Assembly: GCA_023150215.1 (NCBI GenBank)
Contig: JAKLLJ010000052.1
Coordinates: forward strand, 322-14,109
Length of the DNA: 13,788 nucleotides
Direction: 5' to 3'
Origin: Thauera sp.
GTDB lineage: Bacteria > Pseudomonadota > Gammaproteobacteria > Burkholderiales > Rhodocyclaceae
Position numbers and translations under genes: made by a program. Below the pieces are notes generated by a model, which worked only from the letters and a program-made list of their open reading frames with translations, was not told where the DNA came from and searched no databases. Numbering within the stretch: the first letter of the stretch is position 1; every line of letters begins with the position of its first letter. This document shows, piece after piece, positions 6,374-13,689 of this stretch.

Positions 6374-7963
6374 ATGATGACGGATTCCGAACTGCCGATC
6401 TTCACCTTCGGCGATGCCATGGCGATCCTGCGCCGGCGCACGCGCCTGGCGGTATTCACTTTCATCGCGGTGCTCGTGCCGTCGGTTCTGGTCACCTTCC
6501 TGATGCCACCGCTCTATCAGGCCGACGCCCGCCTGTGGGTGGACCGCTACTCCCCCGCGGCGGACTACACCGCAGACTCGCCGCGAGGCAACTCGCAGGT
6601 CACCACTTTCCGCAACCTCGACCGCGAGGAGGAGATCTCGACCCAGGCCGAGATGCTGCGCTCGCGCGTGATCATGGAAGCCGTGGTCGACCGGCTCGCG
6701 CTCACCCAGGACAATCTCGACCACATCCGCGATGCACGTCGCCATGTCCGCGCACTGATCTACGGCGTGATCGACGGCGCCCGCTTCCTGTACAACGAGT
6801 TGAAGTACCTGCTGCACCTGAGTCGCCGCCCGAGCGCGGAAGAAGAGGCCTACCTGGCACGCGTGTCGCTGGTCGACGACGCCATCGAGCGCATCCGCGT
6901 CAGCCCGGCAAGCGACTCGAACCTGCTCACGGTCTCCTTCCGCTCGAGCGACCCGCAACTGGCCAGAGATGTCGTCAACGCGCTGGTCGACGAGTTCATG
7001 AGATTTTCCGGTGACATGAAGCAGTCGCGTGCTTTGAATTTCTTCTCCGACGTATCGCGCAAGCTCGCCCTCGACCTCGCAGAGGCCGAGAGCGCGCTGC
7101 TCGCGCTGCGCTCCTCAACCCGCAGCTATGCACCGGAACAACAGCGCGGGATGCTGCTCTCCCAGTTGTCCGAGGCCAGCGAACGCGCACGCAGCTTCGA
7201 GGTGGCGAAGGCCGAACTGCGCGGCCGAATCAGCGCCCTTCAGGCGCGGCTGGCCGACGAACCGGCGAAGATCGTCGTGCGCGAACAGACCCGCCGCGAC
7301 CCCACCGTCGACGCCCTGCGTGCCAAGCTGGCCGAACTCACCCATCGCCGCGCCACCGTCGGCCGCAGCGGCGACTCGGGCAGCATCCCGGCACGCCAGC
7401 TCGACACCGAGATCGCAGCGCTGCGCAGCGCGCTCGCACGCCCGACACCGAACCTCAGCGACACCACCGTGACCGAGCTCAATCCGGTGCACCAGCAGCT
7501 GCGCGAGCAACTGATGCGCAGTGAGGTCGAGCTCGCCGCGCTGGAGAGCCAGGCCGAAACTGCCGCCCGCATGCTTGCCGACTACCAGCTCGAACTCGCA
7601 GCGTCAGCCGAGGGCGACGTGAAGATCAAGGAAGCCGAGCGCCGTGTCCGCCATCTCGAAGAAAGCTACGATCTCCACCTGCGCAACCGCGAACAGGCGC
7701 AGTTGCGCGAAGAGCGCAGCCTGGCAAGCCTGAGCGAGGTGCGCATCATCGATTACGCACCCTACCCGCTCAAGGCGGTGCGCCCGCGCACCCTGCTCTA
7801 TCTCGGCATCGCACTCGCCGCCGCGCTGCTTCTCGCACTCGGCGTCCCCTTCCTGACGCATTTCAACGACACCACGATCCGGGATGCGCGAGACATCAGG
7901 CGCCAGCTCGGTGTCAGCTTCGTCGCCACCTTCCCTGCTCGTGGTGCAGAGGGCAGGACCTAG
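6374..7963 (+). CDS. Wzz/GNVR-type polysaccharide chain-length protein without kinase domain
   Basis: A 529-residue inner-membrane protein of the polysaccharide co-polymerase type. TM1 spans about residues 25-45 (LAVFTFIAVLVPSVLV), followed by the Wzz signature region LYQADARLWVDR. The large periplasmic part holds long charged, alanine-rich coiled coils (about residues 235-440). TM2 spans about 473-492 (TLLYLGIALAAALLLALG). After TM2 only ~37 residues remain, including DIRRQLGVSFVATFPA, which resembles the linker that joins TM2 to the cytoplasmic tyrosine kinase in Wzc/EpsB proteins; the kinase itself is absent. Start: ATG at 6374 or 6377. There is no Shine-Dalgarno sequence, since the leader is C/T-rich, and a TTG at 6362 is also in frame. 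The gene would set chain length with the Wza-like protein encoded next; a separate ATPase is encoded at 12706. Confidence 0.9.
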   Translation: MMTDSELPIFTFGDAMAILRRRTRLAVFTFIAVLVPSVLVTFLMPPLYQADARLWVDRYSPAADYTADSPRGNSQVTTFRNLDREEEISTQAEMLRSRVIMEAVVDRLALTQDNLDHIRDARRHVRALIYGVIDGARFLYNELKYLLHLSRRPSAEEEAYLARVSLVDDAIERIRVSPASDSNLLTVSFRSSDPQLARDVVNALVDEFMRFSGDMKQSRALNFFSDVSRKLALDLAEAESALLALRSSTRSYAPEQQRGMLLSQLSEASERARSFEVAKAELRGRISALQARLADEPAKIVVREQTRRDPTVDALRAKLAELTHRRATVGRSGDSGSIPARQLDTEIAALRSALARPTPNLSDTTVTELNPVHQQLREQLMRSEVELAALESQAETAARMLADYQLELAASAEGDVKIKEAERRVRHLEESYDLHLRNREQAQLREERSLASLSEVRIIDYAPYPLKAVRPRTLLYLGIALAAALLLALGVPFLTHFNDTTIRDARDIRRQLGVSFVATFPARGAEGRT

Positions 7964-7964
7964 C

Positions 7965-9164
7965 ATGTTCAACGGAATGACCCTCCCGCCCGACCTCACC
8001 CCACGCTCCGCCCGCTGCAGGGGCGCACTTGCAAGCTGCCTGCTGGCCGCTGCCGCGGCGAGTGGCTGCGCCTCGCACCCCAGCCAGACCAGCCTCGCGG
8101 CGATGCCGCTCGTCGCATCCGGCGTCGAACAGGGCGCCCCGCCTCCAGGTGCGGCGCAGGCGCGCTACCAGATCTCGCTGGGCGACGAGATCGAGGTGCG
8201 CTACCTGCAGTTGCCTGAATACAACACCTCGGTCACCGTCGCGCCCGACGGGACGGTGGTGCTGCCTTACCTGGATTCGGTCACCGCTGCCGGACGAACG
8301 GTGGACGAATTGCGCAGCGCGCTCGAGGACGGCTACACCGCCCTGCTCGCCAGCGCGCCCGATCCCGCGGGCAAGCGCTACCTGATCAACATCAACGATC
8401 AGCTCGAGATCAGCTTCCCCTATAACCCGGAGTACAACACACGCGCCACCGTGCGCCCGGACGGCAGGATCTCCCTGCCGCTGGTCGCCTCGGTGATCGC
8501 CGAAGGCCGCTCACCGGAAGAAGTCGAGGCCGAGCTGCAGACGCACTACGCACGCCATTTCGCCGATCCGGTCCTCGCGGTAAGCCTTGCCCGCGCGAGC
8601 TCCACGGCGGTGATGCACGAGGGGCGGCGCAAGCGCGTCCCGCTTGCAGGCATGACCGACCTCTACGTCAGGCTCCGCTCGGCACAGACGCCGAAGATCT
8701 TCGTCGGTGGCGAGGTCCGCAACCCGAGCGCCCTCGCCTACAGCCCGATGCTGACGTCCCTGCAGGCAATCCTGAGCGCCGGCGGCGTGGTCAAGGGAGG
8801 CGATCTAGACAATGTCGTCATCCTGCGCAAAGGCAGTGGTGGCACCCCCCTCTACATGGTGAAGGACCTCGGCGCCGACATCCGCGGCACCCAACCCGCG
8901 GCGGCGAACGCGCAACGGCCCGGCATGGACGACGTGGTGGTGGCAGCGGAGCCGACCGACACCCGTGTGCTCACCAACGACACCGTGCTGCAGCCCTTCG
9001 ACGTGGTGATCGTGCCCAAGAGCACGATCGCGCGCGTGCGCGACGTGCTCGACCAGTATCTCTTCGACCTGCTGCCGCCGCTGCGCAACGCGAGTATCGG
9101 CTTCAGCTACGTGAAGCCCGTCGGCACGCAGAACGTCCGCCAGACCAACATCACCGAGCCCTAG
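7965..9164 (+). CDS. Wza-type polysaccharide export lipoprotein with tandem export domains
   Basis: A 399-residue outer-membrane lipoprotein. Residues 20-35 form a lipoprotein signal ending in A-S-G-C35. Two similar export (PES) segments follow: residues 68-127 (YQISLGDEIEVRYLQLPEYN, then a PDGTVVLPYL core) and 139-198 (YLININDQLEISFPYNPEYN, then a PDGRISLPLV core). This is a tandem duplication, whereas most Wza-family proteins have one. A SLBB-like beta-grasp domain spans about 243-290 (KIFVGGEVRNPSALAYSP). Near the C-terminus is PFDVVIVPKSTIARVRDVLDQY, the usual membrane-proximal segment. ATG at 7965 is 1 bp after the previous stop with AGGA (7955-7958) 6 nt upstream; ATG at 7977 is an alternative. 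It should form the translocation channel for the polymer together with the Wzz-type protein encoded before it. Confidence 0.93.
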   Translation: MFNGMTLPPDLTPRSARCRGALASCLLAAAAASGCASHPSQTSLAAMPLVASGVEQGAPPPGAAQARYQISLGDEIEVRYLQLPEYNTSVTVAPDGTVVLPYLDSVTAAGRTVDELRSALEDGYTALLASAPDPAGKRYLININDQLEISFPYNPEYNTRATVRPDGRISLPLVASVIAEGRSPEEVEAELQTHYARHFADPVLAVSLARASSTAVMHEGRRKRVPLAGMTDLYVRLRSAQTPKIFVGGEVRNPSALAYSPMLTSLQAILSAGGVVKGGDLDNVVILRKGSGGTPLYMVKDLGADIRGTQPAAANAQRPGMDDVVVAAEPTDTRVLTNDTVLQPFDVVIVPKSTIARVRDVLDQYLFDLLPPLRNASIGFSYVKPVGTQNVRQTNITEP

Positions 9165-9186
9165 GCGCAGGACGGAGGTCGCGACA

Positions 9187-10317
9187 ATGAAGATCGGGAT
9201 GTTTCTCGGCAGCGCGGGCAGCAGTTCGGGCGGCCCCGAACGCTACGAAGTCGAGCTCGTCCGCAACCTGGCGGCGATCGATCACGAGAACGAATATGAA
9301 CTCGCCTGCCTGTTCGCGGACGGGCCGCAGCGAATCGGCGTCGACCAGGACAACTTCCGCTATCGGGTCCTCCAGCCGCGCAGCCGCATGGTGAGCATGC
9401 TGACCTCGCTACCATGGACAATGCTGCGCTCGGACGCGCAGGTGTGGCATGCGACCTATGTTCCCCCGCCTTTCTCGCCGCGCGGCTACATCTTCACGCT
9501 GGTTTGCTCGAGCATGATCGAGCACCCGGAGTTCTACCCGCCGCTGGTCCGTGCGCGCCTGGTAGCGCTCACCCGACGGGCGATCGCCAAGGCCGACCTG
9601 ATCATCTGCATCTCCGATCATATTCGCCAGGTGCTGAAGGAGCGCCTCCACGTCGCAGACGAGCGCATGGTGGTCTGCCTGCTCGGCGTCAGCGAGGCCT
9701 TCCGGCCCTTCGACCCGGCGCAGTCCGCCGCCTTCGTGCGTGCACGCTACGGCATCGAGGGCCCCTACTTCCTGTTCTCCGGGCGCTGGGAGCCGCGCAA
9801 GAACATTGCCAACATCGTACGCGCCTTCGCCCGCTTCCGCGCCGAATCGCCGCACGACCTCAAGCTGGTATTTACCGGCGAGCGCACCTGGGCCGCCGCA
9901 CAAACCGATGCACTGATCGCACAGCTCGGCATTTCCGAACACGTGCTCGATCTCGGCAAGTCCCCGGTCGCGGAACTGCCGATGCTGTACGCCGGCGCAA
10001 CGGCACTGGTCTACCCCTCGTTATGGGAGGGCTTTGGCCTGCCGATCGTGGAGGCGATGGCCGCAGGGCTGCCCGTGATCACCTCCAACAACTCCTCGAT
10101 GGCCGAGATCGGCAGCAGCGCAGCCCGCCTGGTGGACCCTCACGTCGTGGACGAGATCGCCGCGGCGATGGTGGACATCGCCGGCGATGCCACACTCCGC
10201 CAAACCCTGCGCACCCGGGGACTGGCGCGTGCGCGCCTGTTTTCGTGGCGCAACACCGCGCTGCAGACCCTGGATGTCTATCGCCGCATGGAGCACGTCT
10301 GCCGTCATGCGTCCTGA
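9187..10317 (+). CDS. Glycosyltransferase family 4 (group 1)
   Basis: A 376-residue GT-B glycosyltransferase, retaining GT4 type, expected to act at the cytoplasmic face of the inner membrane. The N-terminal domain has a glycine-rich acceptor loop (GSAGSSSGGPERYE, residues 8-21). The C-terminal domain starts at YFLFSGRWEPRKNIANIVRAF (residues 194-214), with the donor phosphate contacts R200 and K206. It carries the E-x7-E motif in LWEGFGLPIVEAMAAGLP (E281 and E289). Length is normal for the family, and the motifs resemble mannosyltransferase-like GT4 proteins, but sugar specificity cannot be read from them. ATG at 9187 has GGAGG (9174-9178) 8 nt upstream and lies 22 bp after the previous stop. 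It is followed by a 109-bp gap with a predicted stem-loop. Confidence 0.93.
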   Translation: MKIGMFLGSAGSSSGGPERYEVELVRNLAAIDHENEYELACLFADGPQRIGVDQDNFRYRVLQPRSRMVSMLTSLPWTMLRSDAQVWHATYVPPPFSPRGYIFTLVCSSMIEHPEFYPPLVRARLVALTRRAIAKADLIICISDHIRQVLKERLHVADERMVVCLLGVSEAFRPFDPAQSAAFVRARYGIEGPYFLFSGRWEPRKNIANIVRAFARFRAESPHDLKLVFTGERTWAAAQTDALIAQLGISEHVLDLGKSPVAELPMLYAGATALVYPSLWEGFGLPIVEAMAAGLPVITSNNSSMAEIGSSAARLVDPHVVDEIAAAMVDIAGDATLRQTLRTRGLARARLFSWRNTALQTLDVYRRMEHVCRHAS

Positions 10318-10426
10318 GTACGCGGAGCGCTCGCACGGCAGCGCCTCCGCTCCATATTTCCGCGCATTCGCCGCGGCGGGCGCCCGACCCCTGGCGCAAC
10401 GCCGCCAACCTGACGAAGGGTGAAGC
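10318..10426 (+). other. Intergenic gap with imperfect stem-loop
   Basis: This is the longest non-coding gap in the + strand block (109 bp). A predicted hairpin sits right after the stop codon: 10322-10330 pairs with 10341-10350 as nine base pairs with one bulged C (10344) and a 10-nt loop. The bases after it (TCCATATTTC) are slightly A/T-rich but have no clear run of T, so a strong intrinsic terminator is not supported. It could be a weak attenuator or mRNA-stabilising element. The end of the gap holds AAGGG (10416-10420), the ribosome site of the next gene. Confidence 0.35.
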
Positions 10427-11416
10427 ATGACCAAGCAATTCTGGGAAGGACGTAAGGTTTTCGTCACCGGCGCCACCGGGCTGCTCGGCGGCTGGCTGAC
10501 CGCGGAACTCCTCGCGCGCGGCGCCGACGTGGTCGCGCTGGTGCGCGACCGGCAGCTGCACTGCATGTTCCACCGCGACGGGCTGGACCAGCGCGTCACC
10601 ACGGTGCAGGGCACGATCGAGGACGGCGACGCGATGCGCCGCATCCTCGCCGAATACGAAATCCAGAGCGTCTTCCACCTCGCCGCGCAGACCCTTGTCG
10701 GCGTCGCCAAGAAGGACCCGGTCGGCACGCTGCGCGCCAACGTCGCCGGAACCTGGACCCTGCTCGAAGCGGCACGCCAGGTCGGTGGCGCCCAGCTCAT
10801 ACTCGCCTCGTCGGACAAGGCTTACGGCGCCGCGCCCGAACTTCCCTACCGCGAGACACACCCCCTGCGCGGCGAATACCCCTACGACGTTTCCAAGAGC
10901 TGCGCCGACCTCATCGGGCGCATGTACGCGCTGACCTACGGCGTGCCGGTGGCAATCACGCGTTGCGGCAACCTGTTCGGCGGTGGCGACCTGAATTTCT
11001 CGCGCACCATCCCGGGCGTCATTCGCGCGACGCTGGCCGGCGAGCGCTTCGAGATCCGCAGCGATGGCCACTTCGTACGCGACTTCCTGTACGTCGAAGA
11101 CGCGGTGGACGCTTACCTTCAACTGGCCGAGAGGCTCGCCGGGACCCCCAGCCTGTGCGGGGAAGCCTTCAACTTCAGTCTCGGCCAGCCGCAGACCGTG
11201 CTGCAGATCGTGGACCGCGTACTCGGGCTGATGGCGCGCACCGACCTCGAGCCACGAATCCTGAACCAGGCGAGCAGCGAAATCCGCGAGCAGTACCTGT
11301 GCGCCGATCTCGCCGTGGAGCGCCTCGGCTGGCGGCCGCGGATCGGTCTGGACGAGGGCCTGCGGCGCACCATCGACTGGTATGCGCAGCACTTAGGCGG
11401 CGCAGCGGGTCGCTGA
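10427..11416 (+). CDS. NAD-dependent 4,6-dehydratase-like SDR (CDP-glucose 4,6-dehydratase type)
   Basis: A 329-residue extended SDR. It opens with FWEGRKVFVTGATGLLGGWL, which resembles the N-terminus of CDP-glucose 4,6-dehydratases (RfbG, FW.gkrVfvTGhTGfkGsWL), with Rossmann glycines G15, G18 and G21. The active site reads S129-D130-K131 (ASSDKAYG) and Y153-x-x-x-K157 (PYDVSK). The S/T-D-K triad is typical of 4,6-dehydratases that form a 4-keto-6-deoxy sugar, while epimerases have a plain Ser. It is somewhat shorter than RfbG (about 360 residues) and lacks the 'HTGFKG' form of the loop, so another NDP-hexose substrate is possible. ATG at 10427 has AAGGG (10416-10420) 6 nt upstream. No partner for later steps (RfbH-type dehydrase or aminotransferase) is in the window. 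Confidence 0.85.
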   Translation: MTKQFWEGRKVFVTGATGLLGGWLTAELLARGADVVALVRDRQLHCMFHRDGLDQRVTTVQGTIEDGDAMRRILAEYEIQSVFHLAAQTLVGVAKKDPVGTLRANVAGTWTLLEAARQVGGAQLILASSDKAYGAAPELPYRETHPLRGEYPYDVSKSCADLIGRMYALTYGVPVAITRCGNLFGGGDLNFSRTIPGVIRATLAGERFEIRSDGHFVRDFLYVEDAVDAYLQLAERLAGTPSLCGEAFNFSLGQPQTVLQIVDRVLGLMARTDLEPRILNQASSEIREQYLCADLAVERLGWRPRIGLDEGLRRTIDWYAQHLGGAAGR

Positions 11417-11481
11417 AAGAGCACGCGCCCCGACCGGCCAAGGTCCCGCACTTGCGGACCTCTCCCTCACGAGACAGCGGC
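11417..11481 (+). other. Short intergenic stretch with stem-loop
   Basis: A 65-bp gap between the SDR and the second GT4 gene. AGGTC (11441-11445) pairs with GACCT (11457-11461), and the stem can extend inward past a bulged C by two or more G-C pairs, leaving a small loop around CACTTG. The bases after it are C/T-rich without a T run. A role in mRNA processing or spacing is possible; an intrinsic terminator is not supported. Ribosome-site quality before ATG 11482 is poor (GAGA at 11471-11474). Confidence 0.25.
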
Positions 11482-12621
11482 ATGATCAACGTTCTTCATG
11501 TGCACAATTCCAACTACCCGGGCGGGATCGGCACGACCCTGCTCGGCTGGTTCGCGCACGCCGATCGCAGCCGTGTTGCGCCGCGCCTGTTCGTATTCCG
11601 CGACCGGATGGGCATCCACGAGCGCTCGGTAGATATCTTCAGGGCCCAGGGCCTCGAGCCGGAGTTCCTCCCCTGGGGGCATGCCCGCAACCTGCCCGGA
11701 GCGGTCGGCCGCCTGGTACGCGAAGTCCGCTCACGGCCGCGGACGGTCCTGCACAGCCACGACACGCGCTCGGACCTGGTCGCCGTGATCACCGCACGCA
11801 TCACCGGCGCGCCGCTGATCATCTCGAATCACGCCTGGCATCCCGCCGATTTCAAACGAAAGGTGCTGGAGGCGATCCGCGCCCGGCTGATGCGCCACGC
11901 CGACCTCGTCATCAGCGTCTCGCGCAACACCGACAAGGAAACACTCGAGCGCGGCATCCCGGCCGCAAAATGTATGTGCCTGTACTCCGGCGTCGACGTC
12001 GGGCCCTATCGTCACCCGCCGCCGCGTGCCGAAGCACGGGCCAGCCTCGGCCTTGGCGAACACGAGATCGTCGTCGGCAACGTCGCCCGGCTGTGGCCGG
12101 AAAAAGAGCAGGCCTCGCTGATCGAGGCCGCAGCCCGCCTGGTGCCGCAGCATCCCGAGCTGCGCTTCCTGATCGTCGGCGACGGGCCGCTCGAAACGTC
12201 GCTGCGCGCACGGATCGCACACCGCGGACTCGAGGACCGGGTGCTGATGCCGGGCTATCGCAAGGACCTGGTCAGCGTCATGGCCGCACTCGACATCTTC
12301 GCCTTCCCGTCCTCCGCCGAAGGCACGCCGATGGTGATCTACGATGCGATGGCGATCGGTCTGCCCATCATCGCCAGCCCCGTCTCCGGCGTCGGCGAGC
12401 TGCTCGAGGACGGCGCCACGGCCTTGTTCGTGCCGCCTGCCGACAGTGAGGCGATGGCACGGGCGGTGGCGCGACTCATTGGCCAGCCCGCGCTCGCACG
12501 CACGCTCGGAGAGCGTGCGCGGCAGGTGGTCGAGACCGAGTACGCGGTCGAACGCGCGGTCGACCGGCTGCAGGATATCTACGAGGACGTACTCGCGCGC
12601 AAGTCCGCAGCCGGCTCCTGA
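11482..12621 (+). CDS. Glycosyltransferase family 4 (group 1), variant E-x7-D motif
   Basis: A 379-residue GT-B glycosyltransferase. The N-terminal domain shows NYPGGIGTTL (residues 11-20), the glycine-rich loop, and HSHDTRSDL (91-99). The C-terminal domain starts with VVGNVARLWPEKEQASLIEA (197-216), where K208 corresponds to the donor phosphate Lys and R203 to the Arg. FLIVGDGPLE (229-238) and VLMPGYRKDL (254-263) are standard GT4 segments. The nucleotide-binding motif is SAEGTPMVIYDAM: E280 is present, but the second Glu of E-x7-E is Asp (D288). Asp at this place occurs in some GT4 enzymes, so activity is still expected. ATG at 11482 begins the canonical MINVLHVHN strand; longer in-frame reading upstream overlaps the previous gene and is not coding. 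Its ribosome site is weak, so expression may depend on coupling or be lower than its neighbours. Confidence 0.9.
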   Translation: MINVLHVHNSNYPGGIGTTLLGWFAHADRSRVAPRLFVFRDRMGIHERSVDIFRAQGLEPEFLPWGHARNLPGAVGRLVREVRSRPRTVLHSHDTRSDLVAVITARITGAPLIISNHAWHPADFKRKVLEAIRARLMRHADLVISVSRNTDKETLERGIPAAKCMCLYSGVDVGPYRHPPPRAEARASLGLGEHEIVVGNVARLWPEKEQASLIEAAARLVPQHPELRFLIVGDGPLETSLRARIAHRGLEDRVLMPGYRKDLVSVMAALDIFAFPSSAEGTPMVIYDAMAIGLPIIASPVSGVGELLEDGATALFVPPADSEAMARAVARLIGQPALARTLGERARQVVETEYAVERAVDRLQDIYEDVLARKSAAGS

Positions 12622-12632
12622 TGCGGCGCGCT

Positions 12633-12656
12633 GCACGCCGGGGGCGGTCGGCGTGC
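12633..12656 (+). other. Perfect 8-bp stem-loop between GT4 and PilZ-ATPase genes
   Basis: GCACGCCG (12633-12640) and CGGCGTGC (12649-12656) are exact inverted repeats with an 8-nt loop, and a T-G wobble (12632/12657) can extend the stem. It lies 11 bp after the GT4 stop. There is no T-run directly after it, so it is not a standard intrinsic terminator, but it could mark the 3' end or a processing site of the operon transcript. It occupies the region just upstream of an in-frame ATG at 12658 and would hide any ribosome site there, which favours ATG 12706 as the start of the next gene. Confidence 0.45.
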
Positions 12657-12705
12657 GATGATCCAACCACCAAGACTTTCTTGCGCTTCTCGACGGGTTT
12701 CCGAC

Positions 12706-13689
12706 ATGGTGCACAACAATCAGGCTGAGGCAGGCGCGGGCGGCAAGCGCAGTTCGCAGCGAATCAAGGCGCGCTTCCCGGTAGTGGTCAAACTCGCCGA
12801 CGGCCGGCTCGCCCAGGCCACGACCGTGGACATCTCGCGTGAAGGCTTGCTGCTCGCGATCGACGGCCCGAACGCCGACAGCCTCGGCCTCGACGATCGC
12901 ACCCTGGGGGTTGGCGCCATCCACCGGCTGATGCTGTTCTCGCCGCTGCTGGTGCCCGCACGGATCCTGCAGCCGCGCGACTACCGCATCGTACGGCAGG
13001 CGCGGGACGCCGACGGCAACCGGCTCGTCGGTCTCATGCGCATGGCTGACAGCGATCCGGCACGCGGCGTCGACGCGATCGATCCCGCCGACTACCAGAC
13101 CACGCCCGACCTGGACTCCGAATTCCTGAAGATTGTCGAGCAGATCAACCTTGAACTGGCCGAGAGCCGCTCGCGCGTGATCATGCTGTGCGGGGCCGAA
13201 TCCGGCGCAGGGGTGACCTCGCTCGCGTGGTGGCTGGCGGGCAGCCTGAGCCGCCTGCAAAGCCGGCGAGTCATGTTCGCCGATGCGAATTTGCGCCCCG
13301 GCGCCACTCGCCCCGGCGAGGACCGCAGCGAAGGCCTGCTGGAAGTGCTGCTCGGCCAGTGCACCCACAGCGAGGCAGCCGTCCATCTTGGCGAAGGCAT
13401 CCCGAGCATCCTCAACGCCGGCGGCGAGGCAGGCTTCAGCGGGCGCGAAATCACCGACGAGCGGGTGCGTACCGCGGTCGACGCGCTGCGTACCGGCTAC
13501 GACTACACGGTGATCGACGCGCTGCCGCCCGCCGACTCGCCGCTGACACTGATGATGGCCCGCCACTGCGACGGCGTCTTTCTGGTGCTCGCGAGCGGCC
13601 AAACCGATCAGAAGCTGGCCCGCGAGACGGTCGACCAGCTGCGCACCACCGGAACCCGCCTCCTCGGCGTATTGCTCAACCGCGCCTGA
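12706..13689 (+). CDS. PilZ domain fused to degenerate BY-kinase/ParA-like P-loop ATPase
   Basis: A 327-residue cytoplasmic protein in two parts. Residues ~16-115 look like a PilZ c-di-GMP-binding domain: R19-IKA-R23 (the RxxxR arginines) and D42-x-S44-x-x-G47 (DISREG), then a beta-rich remainder ending in LVGLMRM. After a linker, residues ~156-327 have the fold pattern of the cytoplasmic kinase of Wzc/EpsB and of MinD/ParA. VIMLCGAESGAGVTSLAWWLA is the P-loop region, but Val170 replaces the Walker A lysine. VMFADANLRPG gives the Walker A' Asp (D193), and YDYTVIDALPP gives the Walker B Asp (D271). There is no C-terminal tyrosine cluster. An in-frame ATG at 12658 would add 16 residues, but a hairpin covers its upstream region. 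The likely role is c-di-GMP-dependent control of the polysaccharide machinery. ATP binding is doubtful. Confidence 0.82.
   Translation: MVHNNQAEAGAGGKRSSQRIKARFPVVVKLADGRLAQATTVDISREGLLLAIDGPNADSLGLDDRTLGVGAIHRLMLFSPLLVPARILQPRDYRIVRQARDADGNRLVGLMRMADSDPARGVDAIDPADYQTTPDLDSEFLKIVEQINLELAESRSRVIMLCGAESGAGVTSLAWWLAGSLSRLQSRRVMFADANLRPGATRPGEDRSEGLLEVLLGQCTHSEAAVHLGEGIPSILNAGGEAGFSGREITDERVRTAVDALRTGYDYTVIDALPPADSPLTLMMARHCDGVFLVLASGQTDQKLARETVDQLRTTGTRLLGVLLNRA

Noticed and set aside
7884..7964. A longer N-terminus for the Wza-like protein, starting at 7884
   Set aside because: It would overlap the Wzz gene by 80 bp and place the lipoprotein signal about 50 residues in. ATG 7965 has a ribosome site and puts the lipobox Cys at residue 35.
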